DNA of 64,000 bases from Lomentospora prolificans (GCA_029532625.1 JARFXM010000010.1:372001-436000), one strand, 5' to 3'. Positions 20,462 through 33,842 are shown, counted from the stretch's first letter. The notes: a model not told the origin generated them from the sequence alone. A program made the numbers and translations.

Positions 20462-23220
20462 TCACGGATCTTCCAGCATCCTCAAAATCGACTGGTTCTT
20501 GTTGAACCAATCCCAAAGCTGAGCCCCCGAAAAATCCATCCCCATATCCACATCTTCCAAGGCGGCGTCCTGTAAAGAAGTAGACCTGCCAATGTCATTT
20601 ACCAGTCCCATTGCAGCTGCATCAATTTCGTCGCGAGACAATATCTGACTCGCATGAGATGTAGCGTTCCCTGTTTCTGTCACTATTCGCCCCGGGCTCA
20701 TTAAGCTGTGCCCGGGATGCTTAGAGGTTGTGCTAGAGTCGGCATCCGGATATTGAGTTTGGGTCATGGGCCATGTCATCATGCCATCGCCATCACCTAA
20801 GTTGGATTTGACCTCGATATACGTGGAGGCGACGCTGTATAAAGCTTTGAATAGCCGCCGTTGCTTCTCACAAGTATTATACATGGGCGAATTGAATGCA
20901 GCGCTTGCGTGGGTCGTGGCCTCCAACGTATCGACAAGGCTCCTCATGTATTCGAGGTCCGAAGGGTCGGATGTCTCTATGATGTTGCAGAACAGGACGA
21001 TGAAGGGAACAAACGGAGACTGGACTATCGCCCTGTGATGTGCACGTTAGATTTCAATTTCACCGGATGATCGAATTGTCTGATATCATGAAACGAGGGG
21101 TGAACAAACCAATTGATGTAAGCTTCGAGGAACACGGCCTTTCCTTGCGCTCTAGTAATCACGGCGACACATCGATCGTGTTCTTGAAGCGCACTTCTCG
21201 CAGCTTCGACGCAGTTCGGGTAAAACGCGGACGACGAGGGCGTCTCGGGAGTGATTGCCCGGTATATGAGAGTAAGAGTGCACAAGCTGATGACGCGATC
21301 CGAACGCCTCGCGATCTCGTGGTAATCAAGCCCCAGGACATGCCCTTTGCTCGCAGCGTAGCGATCCTTGACAAGTCAGAGTCTTGGGGAAAGTTTCGCG
21401 GGAAATGGTAGGATAGTGCGAAGCGGATGACGCAGGCACGAAACACTTTGCACTTCTCACGCAAGACTTACATGTACTTCCTCGCAACGCTGCATGGCGG
21501 CCTTCGTCTCGTCCACCAGTTTTCGGGCGCGTGAGTTTCGCATATGCGTCGGTTGCATGAGAGCCCCCGGGCTGTAGATGTCATCATAAATTCGGCCTTG
21601 TATACTGGCCATGGTAACCCAGCCGGGATACAGCTCTGCCAAGAAGTTGCCGCCGGGGCGCCCTGGAGAAGGGCGGGGGAGGGTGATGTCCTGGTCTCGG
21701 AAGGCGGAGGCGCGGCCCAGACGTAGCGAGAGCATCTTTTCGTTTCTGTAGATGTCCCAGAACAAAAGCTTCTTCTTGAGCTTTTCTTCGGGATCTTCCA
21801 CGTTCGTGGCCACGTTGTGTTGTAATCCGAGAGCTTGTATCATACGTGCGGCGGAACTGATAAAGTTCCATGCGGCGGTGGGCTTGCTCTTCTGAAGGCA
21901 GTACATCGACTAACAATGGATACTGTTAGGAACATCATCGTTCACAACGTATTCAGACAAGGCAAACCTACGGCCATTCCCATCGCATAAACAAAGTCCA
22001 TGTTCGTTTGCTGATGGAAGTGAAGGTTAGCGAGCACCGTCTCCAAGTTGGCCTGGCACGCTACGGCCTGGGCGTCGTAGTCGTGCTTCGTCTTCTCATC
22101 AGGGGTAACCTTGGAGCACTCGCAAAATAACCAGTGGAGCCCGCAATGAGTGATGATCAGCTCGGCTTCGGTGGCCGAGCCGGGCGCCGCGACCTTGATA
22201 TAGTAGTTGTTGAACTGGGTGGGCCTCATGAAATCGCCTAACCAGAGCTCGGCGACCTGGGCAGACTCCCTCGCCATGCGCATGCAGGCGAAGACTTTGT
22301 CGGTCGGTGGCAGAGGGAGGTTGCGGGTCGTCGAGCCAGGTTGCAAGGGCTTGGCGAGAGGGTACAGCACCTCTGTCGTGTCGGATGCCTGCTTTCCACC
22401 CTGTACCGCTATCCTAAGGTCGTGGAGGGCGGTTTCCATCCTCTGAGCCAGCTCGGCATTAGACGTGTTGCTGATAGCACTCTGGAGAAAGCGGCTAGCG
22501 AACACGGCTTGGGCGCAAAGCGACGATTCACCCTCGTATTCCTCTTTGGAAGAGCTCGCTTGCAGGTCTTGCGCTCCTTCCCTAGCAAAGTTGTTGGGCG
22601 TAGTTGCCTGGGTTGGTATAGAACCCGGTGAGGAAGTAGATGGCGTGGGTCTGGATGAGGTGGATGATGGGAAGCTCTCTTGAACAACCCCGAGAGGGTT
22701 TCCTGACCCAAATGGCTTTTCACCGGCCGTATTGTCGACCTGTACGTGACTCAGTCGGCTCATTCTGTGGCTGAGCTCGTCGATTTTCCTCGAAATGGCG
22801 TCCAACTTGGAATCACTCGGAGCAGCTCAGTATCGGTGATGAGTTCCGCAAGCTTATGGAGATGGTGCAGCTACTTACTACGTGGCGGAAACCATGACTC
22901 TTTGCCGCCTCTCCCTTGGTTTCGGTGCAGCGGCGTACGAGCATTGCGCACCAGTCTTAACGCAGGGAGAGCACGGGTTCGCCTTGTCACACTTGACCTG
23001 CATCAGGGTTAGACGCCGACCCGTCACAGAGAACCGATGCCTTCCTACCTTTCTCTGACGGCATCGATAACACTACGGTGTCGAGAAGGAGACTGTCAGG
23101 AATGATATAATGGTTCGCTAGGCGGTTAAAGGGTAAGCTCACCGCCAATCTTTCCGTCGTTGCGGGCGTGCGGTCCTCGTCTTCCTCGCCCCGCGAGAAC
23201 GAGACATCTAGCTCTTCCAT
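20462..23220 (-). CDS. Zn2Cys6 transcription factor with fungal-specific TF domain
   Basis: Seven exons fit: 23220-23143, 23072-23049, 22997-22879, 22815-21972, 21909-21472, 21366-21106 and 21019-20462, about 773 residues. Joining exons 1-3 gives ACYRCRQRKVKCDKANPC, SPCVKTGAQC, a C-X2-C-X6-C-X5-C-X2-C-X6-C cluster; exon 2 is only 24 bp. A coiled-coil-like stretch follows (SKLDAISRKIDELSHRM). Exons 4-6 carry the fungal-specific TF domain (HCGLHWLFCE, AARMIQALGLQH, KKKLLFWDIYRNEKMLSLRLGRAS, DYHEIARRSDRVISL). The start at 23220 is the only ATG near the frame opening. The donor of the last intron (GTTCAC at 21105) is weak, so that junction is less certain. The gene is divergent from the ABCB exporter at 24029 and is a good candidate for its regulator. 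Confidence 0.87.
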
Positions 23221-24028
23221 CGCGGCTGCGTCAGTCGGTGTGATGAACTCCCTGGGAGTCTGTCGCGATGTATGATTGGGTACATCTATTGGCTTGGTGG
23301 TACCCTCGAGTCTTCGGATATTATCCGATTGTGTCAAGAAGATTAGTTGGATTATTTAGTCGCGCAAGGGTGCAGAAACTGAATCGAGAAAACGGATCCC
23401 AGAACGGAGATAAATGAACAAAGGTTAGTAGATGTTCCAAGAATACCTGCTATGACTAAGCGCAGTATTTGAAAATGGAGTGGGGCAATGCGTAACGGAC
23501 GTCATTACCGTAACTCCTAGTCGAGCAAACTGGAACTGCCGTAAAAACCGGTTTCCAGATCAGAATGACTAGCGCTTGAAGCGCATGAAGATCAGTAACT
23601 GCCGGGAAAAGGGGCGCCGCGTCATTCCACACGTCAAAAGCTTCCAAGTTGGACTTTCTTTCGTTCAAGGCAAGCGGTTGTGTGTTGTGGCTGCTCGTCG
23701 GCGCGGTGCTCCGGAGGCTCGGAGGCTCGGAGGCTCCGGGCTCCGCATCCCCTTTGTTGACGTCCTCGGATCGAGCCAACATCGGAGGATTCAAGCTGTT
23801 AGGCTCGGAAGGTGTAGCCTGGAAATCTCCGAAGCCTACTGCAGCATGAAGAAAGTGAAACACCTGTAACTTGAAAGCCGGGAAGTGTATGAATGCACTG
23901 CGGCTTAAAACCCCGAGCTCATGTCTCTCCGTGTATTCTTTAGCTCCCTTGAGTAACATCAACTTCTTGCATCCACTCCTTTTTTTTTTACCACTCTCTT
24001 TATTCGTTTCTACATTCTTGACAGCAAT
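23221..24028. promoter_or_regulatory. Divergent promoter region between TF and ABCB genes
   Basis: An 0.8-kb intergenic space shared by two divergent genes. An open frame on the minus strand (23456-23962) shows no domain and is probably chance. The near-repeat CGGAGGCTCGGAGGCTCGGAGGC-like string at about 23710-23735 contains several CGG triplets, the half-site type bound by Zn2Cys6 proteins. Regulation is inferred, not shown. Confidence 0.35.
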
Positions 24029-27000
24029 ATGGAAGTCCGCTTAGATCCTCCAAAAACCGAAAAGTCCCTTGTGGGAGTCGACGACGCACAGATGCTATTG
24101 TCCCAGCTTGACGAGCATGGCATTGAGCCCGTTGACGAGAAAAAAGGCTCGAACGGGTTACTGGTAAGTTTTCCCCCGGAAGCGTGGCTCTATGGTCCGC
24201 GGCCAGCGTTAAGCCTGACATTATCGCAGAGAGTCTTTACGTTTGGAAATACCAAGCTCTACGTCCTGGAATGCGTAGCCGTTATCGCCGCCATTGCGTC
24301 TGGCGTTGCCCTTGCCATGGTCAATCTGGTCATCGGAAATTTCTTAACGCTGCTCAGCGACTTCAGCTTCTCCGCCGATGACTCCGTCCCCAGTAACTTC
24401 ATGTCTGCAGTGCAGACTTCCGCGTAAGTGTGCCCTCAAGCCAAGATGTAATACCCCTTGGTCAGCCGTCGGATCGTTCACCCTGACTCTTTCCAGTCTT
24501 TACTTTGTCTACATAGGTATAGCTCGTCTTGTAGCTACCTACATCTACGCCTCGCTCTTCACCTACGTCGCCTACTATTTGACCCGCCACCTCCGGCAGA
24601 CCTACCTACGCGCCGCCTTCAGCCAAGAAATCGCCTACTTCGATAAAGGCGCCTCAGGCTCCATCGCCCAGCAGGCCACCACGAACGGCAAACTCATCCA
24701 GTCCGGCATTTCAGAGAAGCTCGGAATCGCCATACAGGCCATCTCGACTTTCGTGGCAGCCTTTGTGATCGCCTTCACAGCGCAGTGGAAGCTGACTTTG
24801 ATCCTGATCTTCATGGTTCCGACCTTGCTCGTGGTGCTCGGAGCGACTGGTGGCGTCGATACTATGATCGAGACCAAAATATTGCGGGTCTATGCCCAGG
24901 CCGGCAGTTACGCCGAGAGCGTTCTCGGAGGGGTTCGGACTCTTCAGGCCTTCAGTCTTCGACCGAGAGTCATGGCCAAGTATGACTCTTATCTTGAAGA
25001 CGCTTACACTCAGGGAATGAAGAAAAACAAGCTTTACGGCCTGGTGTTCGGGGGTCAGTACTTCGTCATGTACGCCGGGATGGGACTGGCTTTCTGGCAG
25101 GGCATCGCCATGCTTGACCGTGGGGAGATTGAGGACCTAGGAACAGTGTTCGTGTGAGTATACCCAGCCAGCGATTTCCTACATTCCCACAACCAGTTGG
25201 CAGTTCGAACACCAACTACTCCCAGCGTTCGTTTTCTAATCAGAGCTTCAGCGTTCTCTTCTCCGTCATCATGGCCGCGAGTACTGTCACGCAGGTTATG
25301 CCGCACATGGTCGCCTTCAGCCGCGCGGCGACCGCAGCATCTGAGCTCTTCGCCCTCATCGACCGACCGTCCGATATCAACCCGTTCGATGAGTCCGGGG
25401 ATAGACCAGGCGATACTAGCGGCACAATTGACTTACGTGGCATTCACTTCAGCTACCCGACTCGACCAGATGTCGCCGTTCTTCAGGATTTCTCTTTGCA
25501 TATTCCATATGGAAAAGTGACAGCTTTGGTGGTAAGTCTTCCCCTGTTCATTTTATTCCTTCGTTACTTTCTCCAAGGACACTGCTGACCCAGTTGCTTG
25601 CTTTGAAAAGGGACCCTCTGGATCTGGGAAAAGCACAATCATCGGCCTGCTTGAACGTTGGTACAACCCCACGGCTGGCAGTATCTTCTTGGATGGCAAA
25701 GACATCAGCCAGCTCAACCTCGCATGGTTGCGGACCCACGTCCGCCTGGTGCAGCAGGTAAAGAACACCACGGTACAGGGCGACCAGGCTCACGAGAGAC
25801 AACCACGTTGACAATTCGACCAACATAGGAACCTGTACTGTTCAACGGAACCGTGTTCGAGAACATCGCCAACGGGCTCGTAGGCACCCAGTGGGAAACA
25901 TCACCGGAGGCAGATCAGATGCGGCGCGTCCAGGAGGCTGCGAAACTCGCATTCGCGCACGACTTCATCCGGAACCTACCACAGGGATACCACACTCGGA
26001 TCGGTGAAAGGGGCGGCCTCCTCTCGGGCGGACAAAAGCAGCGGGTTGCCATCGCGCGCAGCATCATTTCCGAGCCCAAGATTCTACTCCTCGACGAAGC
26101 TACCAGCGCGCTGGACCCGCATGCCGAAGAGATCGTCCAAAAGGCCCTCGACGCCGCGTCTGCGAACCGGACAACGATTGTCATTGCACATAAGCTTGCG
26201 ACTGTTCGGAACGCTGATAACATCGTCATCATGGCCGGTGGAAAGATCTTGGAACAAGGGCGTCATGAGGAGTTGGTGTCTATGAACGGTGTTTACTCCA
26301 GCCTCGCTAAAGCGCAAGATCTGGCCCTGGCCAGCTCGAGCCAGGATGATATCGAGAGCACAAGATTATCGGCTGAAACTGAGGAAAATGGAGACGGCCG
26401 TGTCGAACGCGTAAAGTCCATTCCCGAGATTAGCGAGACTGAAGAACATCAGCTTGCGCCCTTGAGGAGTCGGGAAGACCACGACATGTTCGACAAAGGC
26501 GGCGTTATTCGCTGCGTTTGGAGGCTTTTGAGAAGCTCGCCCGAAATTTGGCTCTGGTTCGGGGTCACGGTGGCTGTATGCGTTGCAGGAGGTGAGTTTA
26601 TCTGACAGGTCAAACTCTTTGCGTTCCTTTCCTCATCGCGATACTGATGCTACCCTTCAGCTGCGGTAAACCCGGGGCAGGCTCTCCTGCTAGGCAGTAT
26701 CATGAGTGTCTTAGCCGAGCCGGACTTTGTGGCTCGCGGCAACTTCATTTCCTTGATGTTCTTCGTTATGTCGCTCGGTATCCTCGTCGTTTACTTCGTC
26801 ATGGGCTGGTCGACGAATACCATTTCCCAGGTAAGAGACGTCCTTTTTTCGTTTCTTTCCAAACCAAAACGAGTATCACTCTCGCCATCAGTTCTGACCT
26901 GAGGCGTACGTACCTTAGACCCTCAGCAGGAAGATACGACGAGAGATCCTGGACTCCTTCCTCAGACAAGACCTCCAGTTCTTCGACCGTACGGAAAACA

Positions 27001-28646
27001 CCGTCGGCGCCCTCATCACCCGCCTCGACTCCTACCCGCAAGCCATACTGGAACTAATGGGCCCCACCGTCGCCATCATCCTCATGTCCGCGATCACCAT
27101 CGTCGTAGCGAGCATCCTCTCCATCGCCGTATCCTGGAAGCTCGGGTTGGTCGGGGTCTTGGTCGGACTGCCACCCATGATGACGAGTGGTTACGCGCGC
27201 GTGGTCCTCGAGACCAAGATGGATGAGGAAATAAGCAAGAGATTATCCGCGAGCGCCTCGGTGGCTTCGGAAAGCGTCTTGGCGATTCGAACCGTTTCCT
27301 CCCTCGCCATTGAGGGTGTCGTCCTGGAGAAATACGCTCGCGAGCTCGATGCTGCCATTTCTCGAACCGTTGGACCGATGTTCCACATGATGACCTGGTT
27401 CTCCCTCACGCAGTCTGTCGAGTACTTTGTACTCGCACTAGGCTTCTGGTGGGTTTTTTTTTTTCTTCTTTTTTCTCCATATCTCGAGAGATTCACGCGG
27501 CTAAGTTGCGATCGGACATATAGGTGGGGATCCAAGCTTATCAGCGACGGCGAGATTACCTTTTATCAGTTCGTCGTCTCATTCATGGGCGTTTACTTTT
27601 CCGGACAGTCTACCGCCTTAGCTTTCAGCTTCGCCAGCAGTGAGTTTGACGCCGGTGAAATTGCCGAACGGGTTCCATTGCTGTTACTAACTACCCGACT
27701 TCCAGGCTTCACAAAGGCGACCCAGGCAGCCAACTACTACTTCTGGCTCCAAGAGCTTCAGGGCACTATCCGAGAAACCAAAGAGAACCGCGAAAAGGGG
27801 CCCGAGCAGGGATGCCAGTCTTATGACATGGAGAACGTGCATTTCTCGTACCCTCTGGCGGCGGACAACAGGGTCCTTGACGGGGTGACGCTATCTGTAA
27901 GTATCGCCTGCTCGATTCGTCACGGCCGAAATTGATCAGCGTGGACATTAACGGTTCCTCAGATCAAACGAGGCGACTTTGTGGCCTTTGTGGGCGCATC
28001 CGGTTGCGGCAAGAGCACGATGATCTCGCTTCTCGAGAGGTTTTACGACCCGACCAGCGGCGCCATCATCATCGACTCCTCCGCTCCCCTGTCGGCGATT
28101 AACCCGCTCTTGTATCGTGAACGCGTTGCACTAGTCCAGCAAGAACCGATTCTCTTCCCCGGCACGATCCGCGACAACATCTCGCAGGGCGTGCTTTACC
28201 TCGGTGCGACGGAAGTTGCTTTAGACGAGGTGCTGGAGGAAGCTTGCCGGGCAGCCAACGCGTGGGATTTTGTTTCGTCGCTACCTGAGGGTCTTGATAC
28301 GCACTGCGGAATGAGCGGCAGTCAACTCTCCGGAGGTCAGCGGCAGCGCATCGCAATCGCTCGAGCGCTCGCGCGAAAACCGAACGTCCTCCTCCTCGAC
28401 GAAGCGACCAGCGCGCTCGACACGGAATCGGAAAAGCTCGTGCAGAGCGCGCTCGCCGAGGTAGCTTCGTCCAGAGACAGGATCACGATCGCCGTGGCTC
28501 ACAGGCTCTCGACGGTGCGTGAGGCCAATTGCATCTTTGTCTTTGACGGGGGTAAGGTTGCGGAATATGGAAGGCATAGCGAACTGGTTGCCAAGGGCGG
28601 CATGTATTCCAAGATGTGCGAGGCGCAGCAACTGGACGCTGCATAA
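24029..28646 (+). CDS. Full-length ABCB (MDR/P-glycoprotein-type) exporter
   Basis: Eleven exons fit: 24029-24163, 24230-24423, 24497-25153, 25246-25531, 25611-25757, 25829-26591, 26661-26830, 26919-27448, 27524-27639, 27706-27896 and 27963-28646, about 1290 residues in TMD-NBD-TMD-NBD order. NBD1 has Walker A GPSGSGKST, signature LSGGQKQR, Walker B ILLLDEATSALD and the H-loop IAHKLATV. NBD2 has GASGCGKST, LSGGQRQR, LLLDEATSALD and AVAHRLSTV, so both sites look competent. The first membrane domain begins at about residue 60 (KLYVLECVAVIAAIASGVAL). The family exports hydrophobic drugs, mycotoxins or peptides across the plasma membrane. The first intron is 66 bp and frame-neutral, so it could be retained without a shift. 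The divergent Zn2Cys6 gene next door suggests drug-responsive control. Confidence 0.95.
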
Positions 28647-29867
28647 CTACCCCGAAGCTCTGGGTGATTTCAGGGCGTTTTGTAGAGACGAGGCCGTCGT
28701 CATTCGTTCTTATATGTCCTTCCTTTTAGCTCGTTTTGCCTGGCTGGTTCTAGGCACATTCATTCAAGTCCGACTGCTGTGATTCAGAATGCAAGATGAC
28801 TCGCAGAGAGAGTAGGATTCCAGTAATAAAATTAATAATTGCAAGCCGAATAGTCACTGGAACCGCTCAGGAAGCAAGATCCATTGTTGGTACTGTCATA
28901 AGTAAAACTTGGTGAGATGGTCAATATCTCTCAATAATGACGGTGCGACAACGGCACAACCCCAGCCTTTCGACGTTGTGGCGTTGGCGGAAAAGGGTGG
29001 TGGATGGATGACGTCTTCCCGACCGGATCAGCAGCAGATTGGCATGGCCAGAACAAGCCGGACAGCGTCTGCTGCAGGGTTTCATCGGAATCACATTCAA
29101 TATTCAGGGACTCTGCCGCCGCTAGTTCAGCGACTTCCTCTTTCGTCCCTTGTTCCACATGGACGAGGGCGAGACCGCTGCATCGTTCGATGACCCGCAC
29201 TCCGCGGACGGATAAACGATGCAGACCAGATATTCCGGCCATCCCCGGATGGTACTAGCAGGGATCTTGATCCCCGTTCTGACTTTTGCGCCCACTACCC
29301 GCGTGCGGACGCAGCGCTAATGCAAGTGGCCATTGTTGGTCTCGTTTCGGCCCTTGCCATCGGCGGATGCTTTGGAAGGAGGGGGTGTGAAGGCGGGGGA
29401 GACGATAGGACGACGCTCGAATAAGATGAAGAGGGAAAGAGAAGAAAACAAGACTTGGCTGTGGCAGCTGCGGCGGTCCCAGCCTCCATTGCGAAGAAAA
29501 CAATAAGTGAAATAAAAAGATAAAAAAAAGAGAAGAATGCAGCATTCGAGCGCTCTTTGACCAATGGAAGAGGCAAGCAGCGCATTCATGCAACCTCGAG
29601 GGCGGAGACGGGCCACAATATGACAAGTGACGAAGCTTCTTGATACGTTGTCCGAGTTCTCCTTGCCTGCATGGAGAAATTTTGTTGAAGTACGCCCTCC
29701 CCCTCTTTTCAAAGGATAAGAAGTTCGTTCTTGTTGCTGTCATGCTGCTTTTTCAACTCCCCTTGTGCGCCCTCCCCTTACGAGTACGCTCAGGTTCACT
29801 TCGAACTCTATATATATCCTTTGGTTGACATTACCGTTGAGCAGGACAAACCCATCTTTCCGCCAGA
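28647..29867. promoter_or_regulatory. Intergenic; poly(A) signal for ABCB and TATA element for the methyltransferase
   Basis: AATAAA at 28823-28828 lies about 180 bp after the ABCB stop and may direct polyadenylation. TATATATA at 29812-29819 lies about 50 bp before the next start codon. ORFs between (for example 29255-29743 minus) look spurious. Confidence 0.4.
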
Positions 29868-31724
29868 ATGACCGATCCCCAGGACCCCAGTTCCCCGAAA
29901 TCCGCCAAATCCCCCGGCGCACAGAGATCGCCAACGCCCAAGACTTCTCCCAAGTCGGCAAAGACGGCATCGTCCCCTGGTAGTCCTCGGTCGGGCAACG
30001 TCGGCGCACCGATAGAAGCGGTAAGCGCACCCTAGAGTGCCAAAGGTGCCGCGAAGACCATTGGGCAGCGGCGTGATCCGTCTCCGTGTCTTTACTCCCT
30101 TGCATCCATCTTCATCCTCTACGAGCAATAATCTAACCCCAAGGTCTTTTTGTTACCCGCGCGATAGGATACCGCAGCAGACACAGACTCACTTTATGCC
30201 ACGTCGTAAGCAAATTACCAACCCCCGATCATCGCTCATCCAACCTGAAACTCTGCCTAATTTCCCCTCCCCAATCGCAGGCTGGTCACAGACACGACAT
30301 CGCTTCGATCGTCGATCCTTGCCTACAAATGGGCGCACGGTCGGCGCTACCATGCTTACGAGGACGGTGCATACTGGTAGGCAACCCATCCGGCGAACGG
30401 TCGAGGTCTCCGCAAAAAGCCGTTGAGGAGTTGCTGACATCGACATGGATGGCGACTAGGGGCCCGAATGATGAGAAGCAGCAGGAGGCGGAAGATTTGT
30501 CGTGAGTGCCAGCCACGCGCCTTGCCTCCCAACGCTGAACGCGAGCGTACGCTAATTCGAGATCACGCGCGCCTCTAGGCACGAAATGTTCAAGATCATC
30601 CTCGACGGAAGTCTGACCCTGGCACCGATAGAGAATGACGTCCAGGTATGCTCTCGCGTGTTGACCGGCTTTTCAGAGGTATCAAGGCTTATCCGTGAAA
30701 ACAGAATGTTCTCGACGTCGGCTGCGGCACAGGAGCGTGGGCAATGTGAGGATAATTCTTTCCTCTCGGCTTAGACTTTTTACTTTATTTATGTCAACGA
30801 AGCGCCCGCAATGCTAACGCATACTTAGCGAATTTGCCGACGCCCATCCGTCCTGCCAAGTCATCGGTGTCGACCTCTCGCCGATCCAACCCCCTTTCGT
30901 ACCCCCCAACTGCAAGTTCGAGGTCGACGACGTCATCAAAGACTTTACCTTTCCCGAGAACCACTTCGACTACATTCACATTCGATCCATGACGGGGTGT
31001 ATCCCGGACTGGGTACAATTCCACCGCAAGGTGCTCAAGTATGTCACTACCCCGACCGTCTCTTAACATTGGTTGTCTGGGTCGCTGGGTTGGACAATAA
31101 GTAACAGGGAAGAAAAAAAAGGCATCTCAAACCGGGCGGCTGGGGCGAGCACATCGAAAACTCGGGCGTGGTGCGGTCCGACGACGGGACCCTCGGGGCG
31201 GCCATGGGCCAGTGGTGGAGCGTCTTCGAAAAGATCGGAACCGCCACGGGGAAGACGTTTGGCATCGCGGAGACTCTTCCGGACGTTTTCAAAGAGGCCG
31301 GCTACGTCAACATCGTGGAGCGCCGGATCAAAGTCCCCATCGGGACGTGGCCAAAGGATCCCGACCTCAAGCACTGGGGGGCGTGGAACCGCCAGTTTAT
31401 CCTACAAGGACTGGAAGGCTTTTCCATTCGTGGGATGATGGACGTTTTGGGTGTAAGTATGACACAGCCCTCACCTCTACGTCCACGGGCATGATACGAT
31501 GCGAAAGATGAATCCAAGGCTGATTACGAATCTCATGATAGTGGACGTTTGAGGAAACGCAACTTTACCTCGTCAATCTCCGAAAGGAGCTGGCAGACCC
31601 CAAGATTCACGCTTATCTGGAACTGTAAGTAAGCTCCGTACCGTGATCGATTCACGAGCAAGCGGCTAATTCTTTTGGAAATAGAGCATTTTATGCTGGG
31701 CAGAAAGCTGAAGAACCGGTGTGA
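29868..31724 (+). CDS. LaeA-like SAM-dependent methyltransferase
   Basis: Ten small exons fit with consistent phases: 29868-30020, 30168-30205, 30281-30376, 30460-30501, 30579-30645, 30705-30745, 30829-31038, 31122-31452, 31542-31624 and 31685-31724, 366 residues. A Ser/Pro/Lys-rich disordered leader of about 50 residues precedes SSILAYKWAHGRRYHAY and EDGAYWGPNDEKQQE, the standard N-terminal block of this family. Motif I is VLDVGCGTGAWAIEFA, followed by VIGVDLSPIQP, the FDYIHIRSM block and LKPGGWGEHIE. The domain is shared by LaeA, a nuclear regulator of secondary metabolism, and by many paralogues with small-molecule or unknown substrates. This one is best called LaeA-like without assigning that role. 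Confidence 0.92.
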
Positions 31725-33842
31725 ACGTATCTGAGAGCTATTAGTAGTATCAAGTTATACACTGGTGTTGGTGAGCTATTCTGATGGACTAAGACCCTAT
31801 TTTTTATTAATTCGGACTGCGAAGTAGCTTCGGTTAGGTCCTGCAGGGTCTTAGAAGCCGAAGGGCTTGTCTCGAGACCTGGCGACCCTCGTGGCGAAGG
31901 CGTTATGTTCACTCAACTATTGTCACTATCTTCCTCAGAACTCTTCTCAGTTGAACTGTTGTCAATGTCGGCAGGGACGGGTAGTAATAAGGACATGAAG
32001 CGGTGCTTAATCCTATTTAATGAAAGCGACATGTCCCTAACCCCAGGAAGGATGCCTATACTAACACCATACTCGTAAAGTCTTTCAACACCTACGATTA
32101 TTTCCACATTTCCACTGCTCTAGAGTTGGCTCTTCGTACTGATGACTGGGGATGAGGTCGAGCTTCGGATCAGCTGAAAGGTCTTGTTCGTTTGTCATGC
32201 CGGTCATGCCGATGGTGCTTCTGGTTTTGGACAGTTAAAATAGGATTCAAAATATCTTTTGGAAAAACTGCCGCGTACCCTGACTGGCGAAGCGTTGTCC
32301 TCTAAAGAGCTTACCATGTGAGTAGAAGAGAGGGGTGTTATCCAACCGACCTGGCTGCTATAGCCTTCGACTGAAATGGGTAAGGCAATCGGGCTTGATT
32401 CTAGCCCACGTCGAGGTATCGGTGCAGAGGCTATAACGCCATTCAGTTGGGAATCCATCTCTTTAGTGGAGCCACGAGTTGGTATTCGTGCTATCGTTCT
32501 CGGATGTCCGTATGCAGAACGATAAAGGGTTCATGGCTGGTAAAGATGCGGCATACATATATTGGTGAATGGATGGAGAATTTTTGGTTTCGGGGGTCGA
32601 CAGCTGTGTCACGACCCTCGTAACATACTTCATTATGGGAGGCTTGTAGGGCTTCGCGCGTAATAGCAGGAACATTGTTGTGAGTTTGAGGAAACAGACT
32701 GTTGATAGTGTCTCCGCGATCATGAAATTTTCCAACCCATGGCATAGTTATGGAAGAAGAGGGCAAGGCTGAGACTTGGTCTATAAGTGGACTAGATCGA
32801 TAAGCCTCTGCGACTTCTAGAATTTGATCTTTGTGTAGCATTCTCTGCCTTTTTCCTATAGAATGTAGACATCAGCATACTTCTCTCCCTGGCTTAGGTT
32901 TCCTTCCAACTTACTATACCGCCGTTGTGAGTCCCTGTTTTGCTGTCGTCTTTTCTGGTTAGGTGTATCGGCCATCGTGGTCAATAAGCATCAGATGTTG
33001 GATAAGCGATACGAAACAGGATATTTCCTGAATTGAAGCCCATATCCTTCTTGTATTTTCTCTCCCTGATTCTACAGGTGGTAATTGCATACCTACATGT
33101 AACCTGCTGACGAAAGTTCCGTTACTACCGCTCCTGGTTATGACCTGCAGATCGACAGGGAGGGAATGGACATCGCAAGGCACCACTGATCCAGAGAGCC
33201 GCCGTTTCGGCACCATCGTATGTGTGTGTGTGTGTGATAATTAGTGCCGTGCATCTAACACATTATTGTTGGTTGGCTCGGATATACCGTAGCGCCAGCA
33301 AATTCTAACGACGCCGAACTCCAATCATCATCTTGTCAGGTGCACAGCGCAAAAGGTCAAGAGAACGGACCAATCGTCCCCGCACACCTCAACCCCTTTC
33401 CAGCCAAAAATGACGAGATCTCAAAGAGGTGTGGTTGTATTGAAGGAAAAAAAAAGGTTAAAATTACATCTGAGGGGTCCATCTCTGTTGTAACCGCATG
33501 GCCCCCGGACTTCGTGGCACTATTTTGTCTATCAATACGAGATACTTTTTTGCTTGACGCCCCTGGCGTCGGCCTTCGTGTCTACGTTGCTCACGGCTTT
33601 TCGCTACGACAAGCGGCTAGTGAGCACACCCTTAAAACCAACTTCAGATGGCCGAATTTACTTAATACCTCAAATATGCCTTAGCTGCCACGACTTGCTA
33701 TTTTTCGACTGCGTAATCCGTACCTCTGAAGGAGCGTTTCGCTAATCAGCCATTTCAACGTCAGGAAAAGCTTCAGAATATAGACAATAACATCGTTCCC
33801 ACTGCTGCATATCTCGATCGCAAGACCTCTGAGTCAGCCACA
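31725..33842. other. Intergenic region of 2.1 kb, no gene recognised
   Basis: Minus-strand ORFs at 32204-32458, 32463-32735, 32491-32841 and 32959-33216 have no recognisable family and may be decayed coding DNA or chance. A (TG)7 microsatellite lies at 33221-33234. The probable ABCC promoter is included. Confidence 0.5.

Noticed and set aside
23456..23962. 168-codon minus-strand ORF in the TF/ABCB divergent region
   Set aside because: No domain, repetitive CGGAGG stretch, and position in a promoter.
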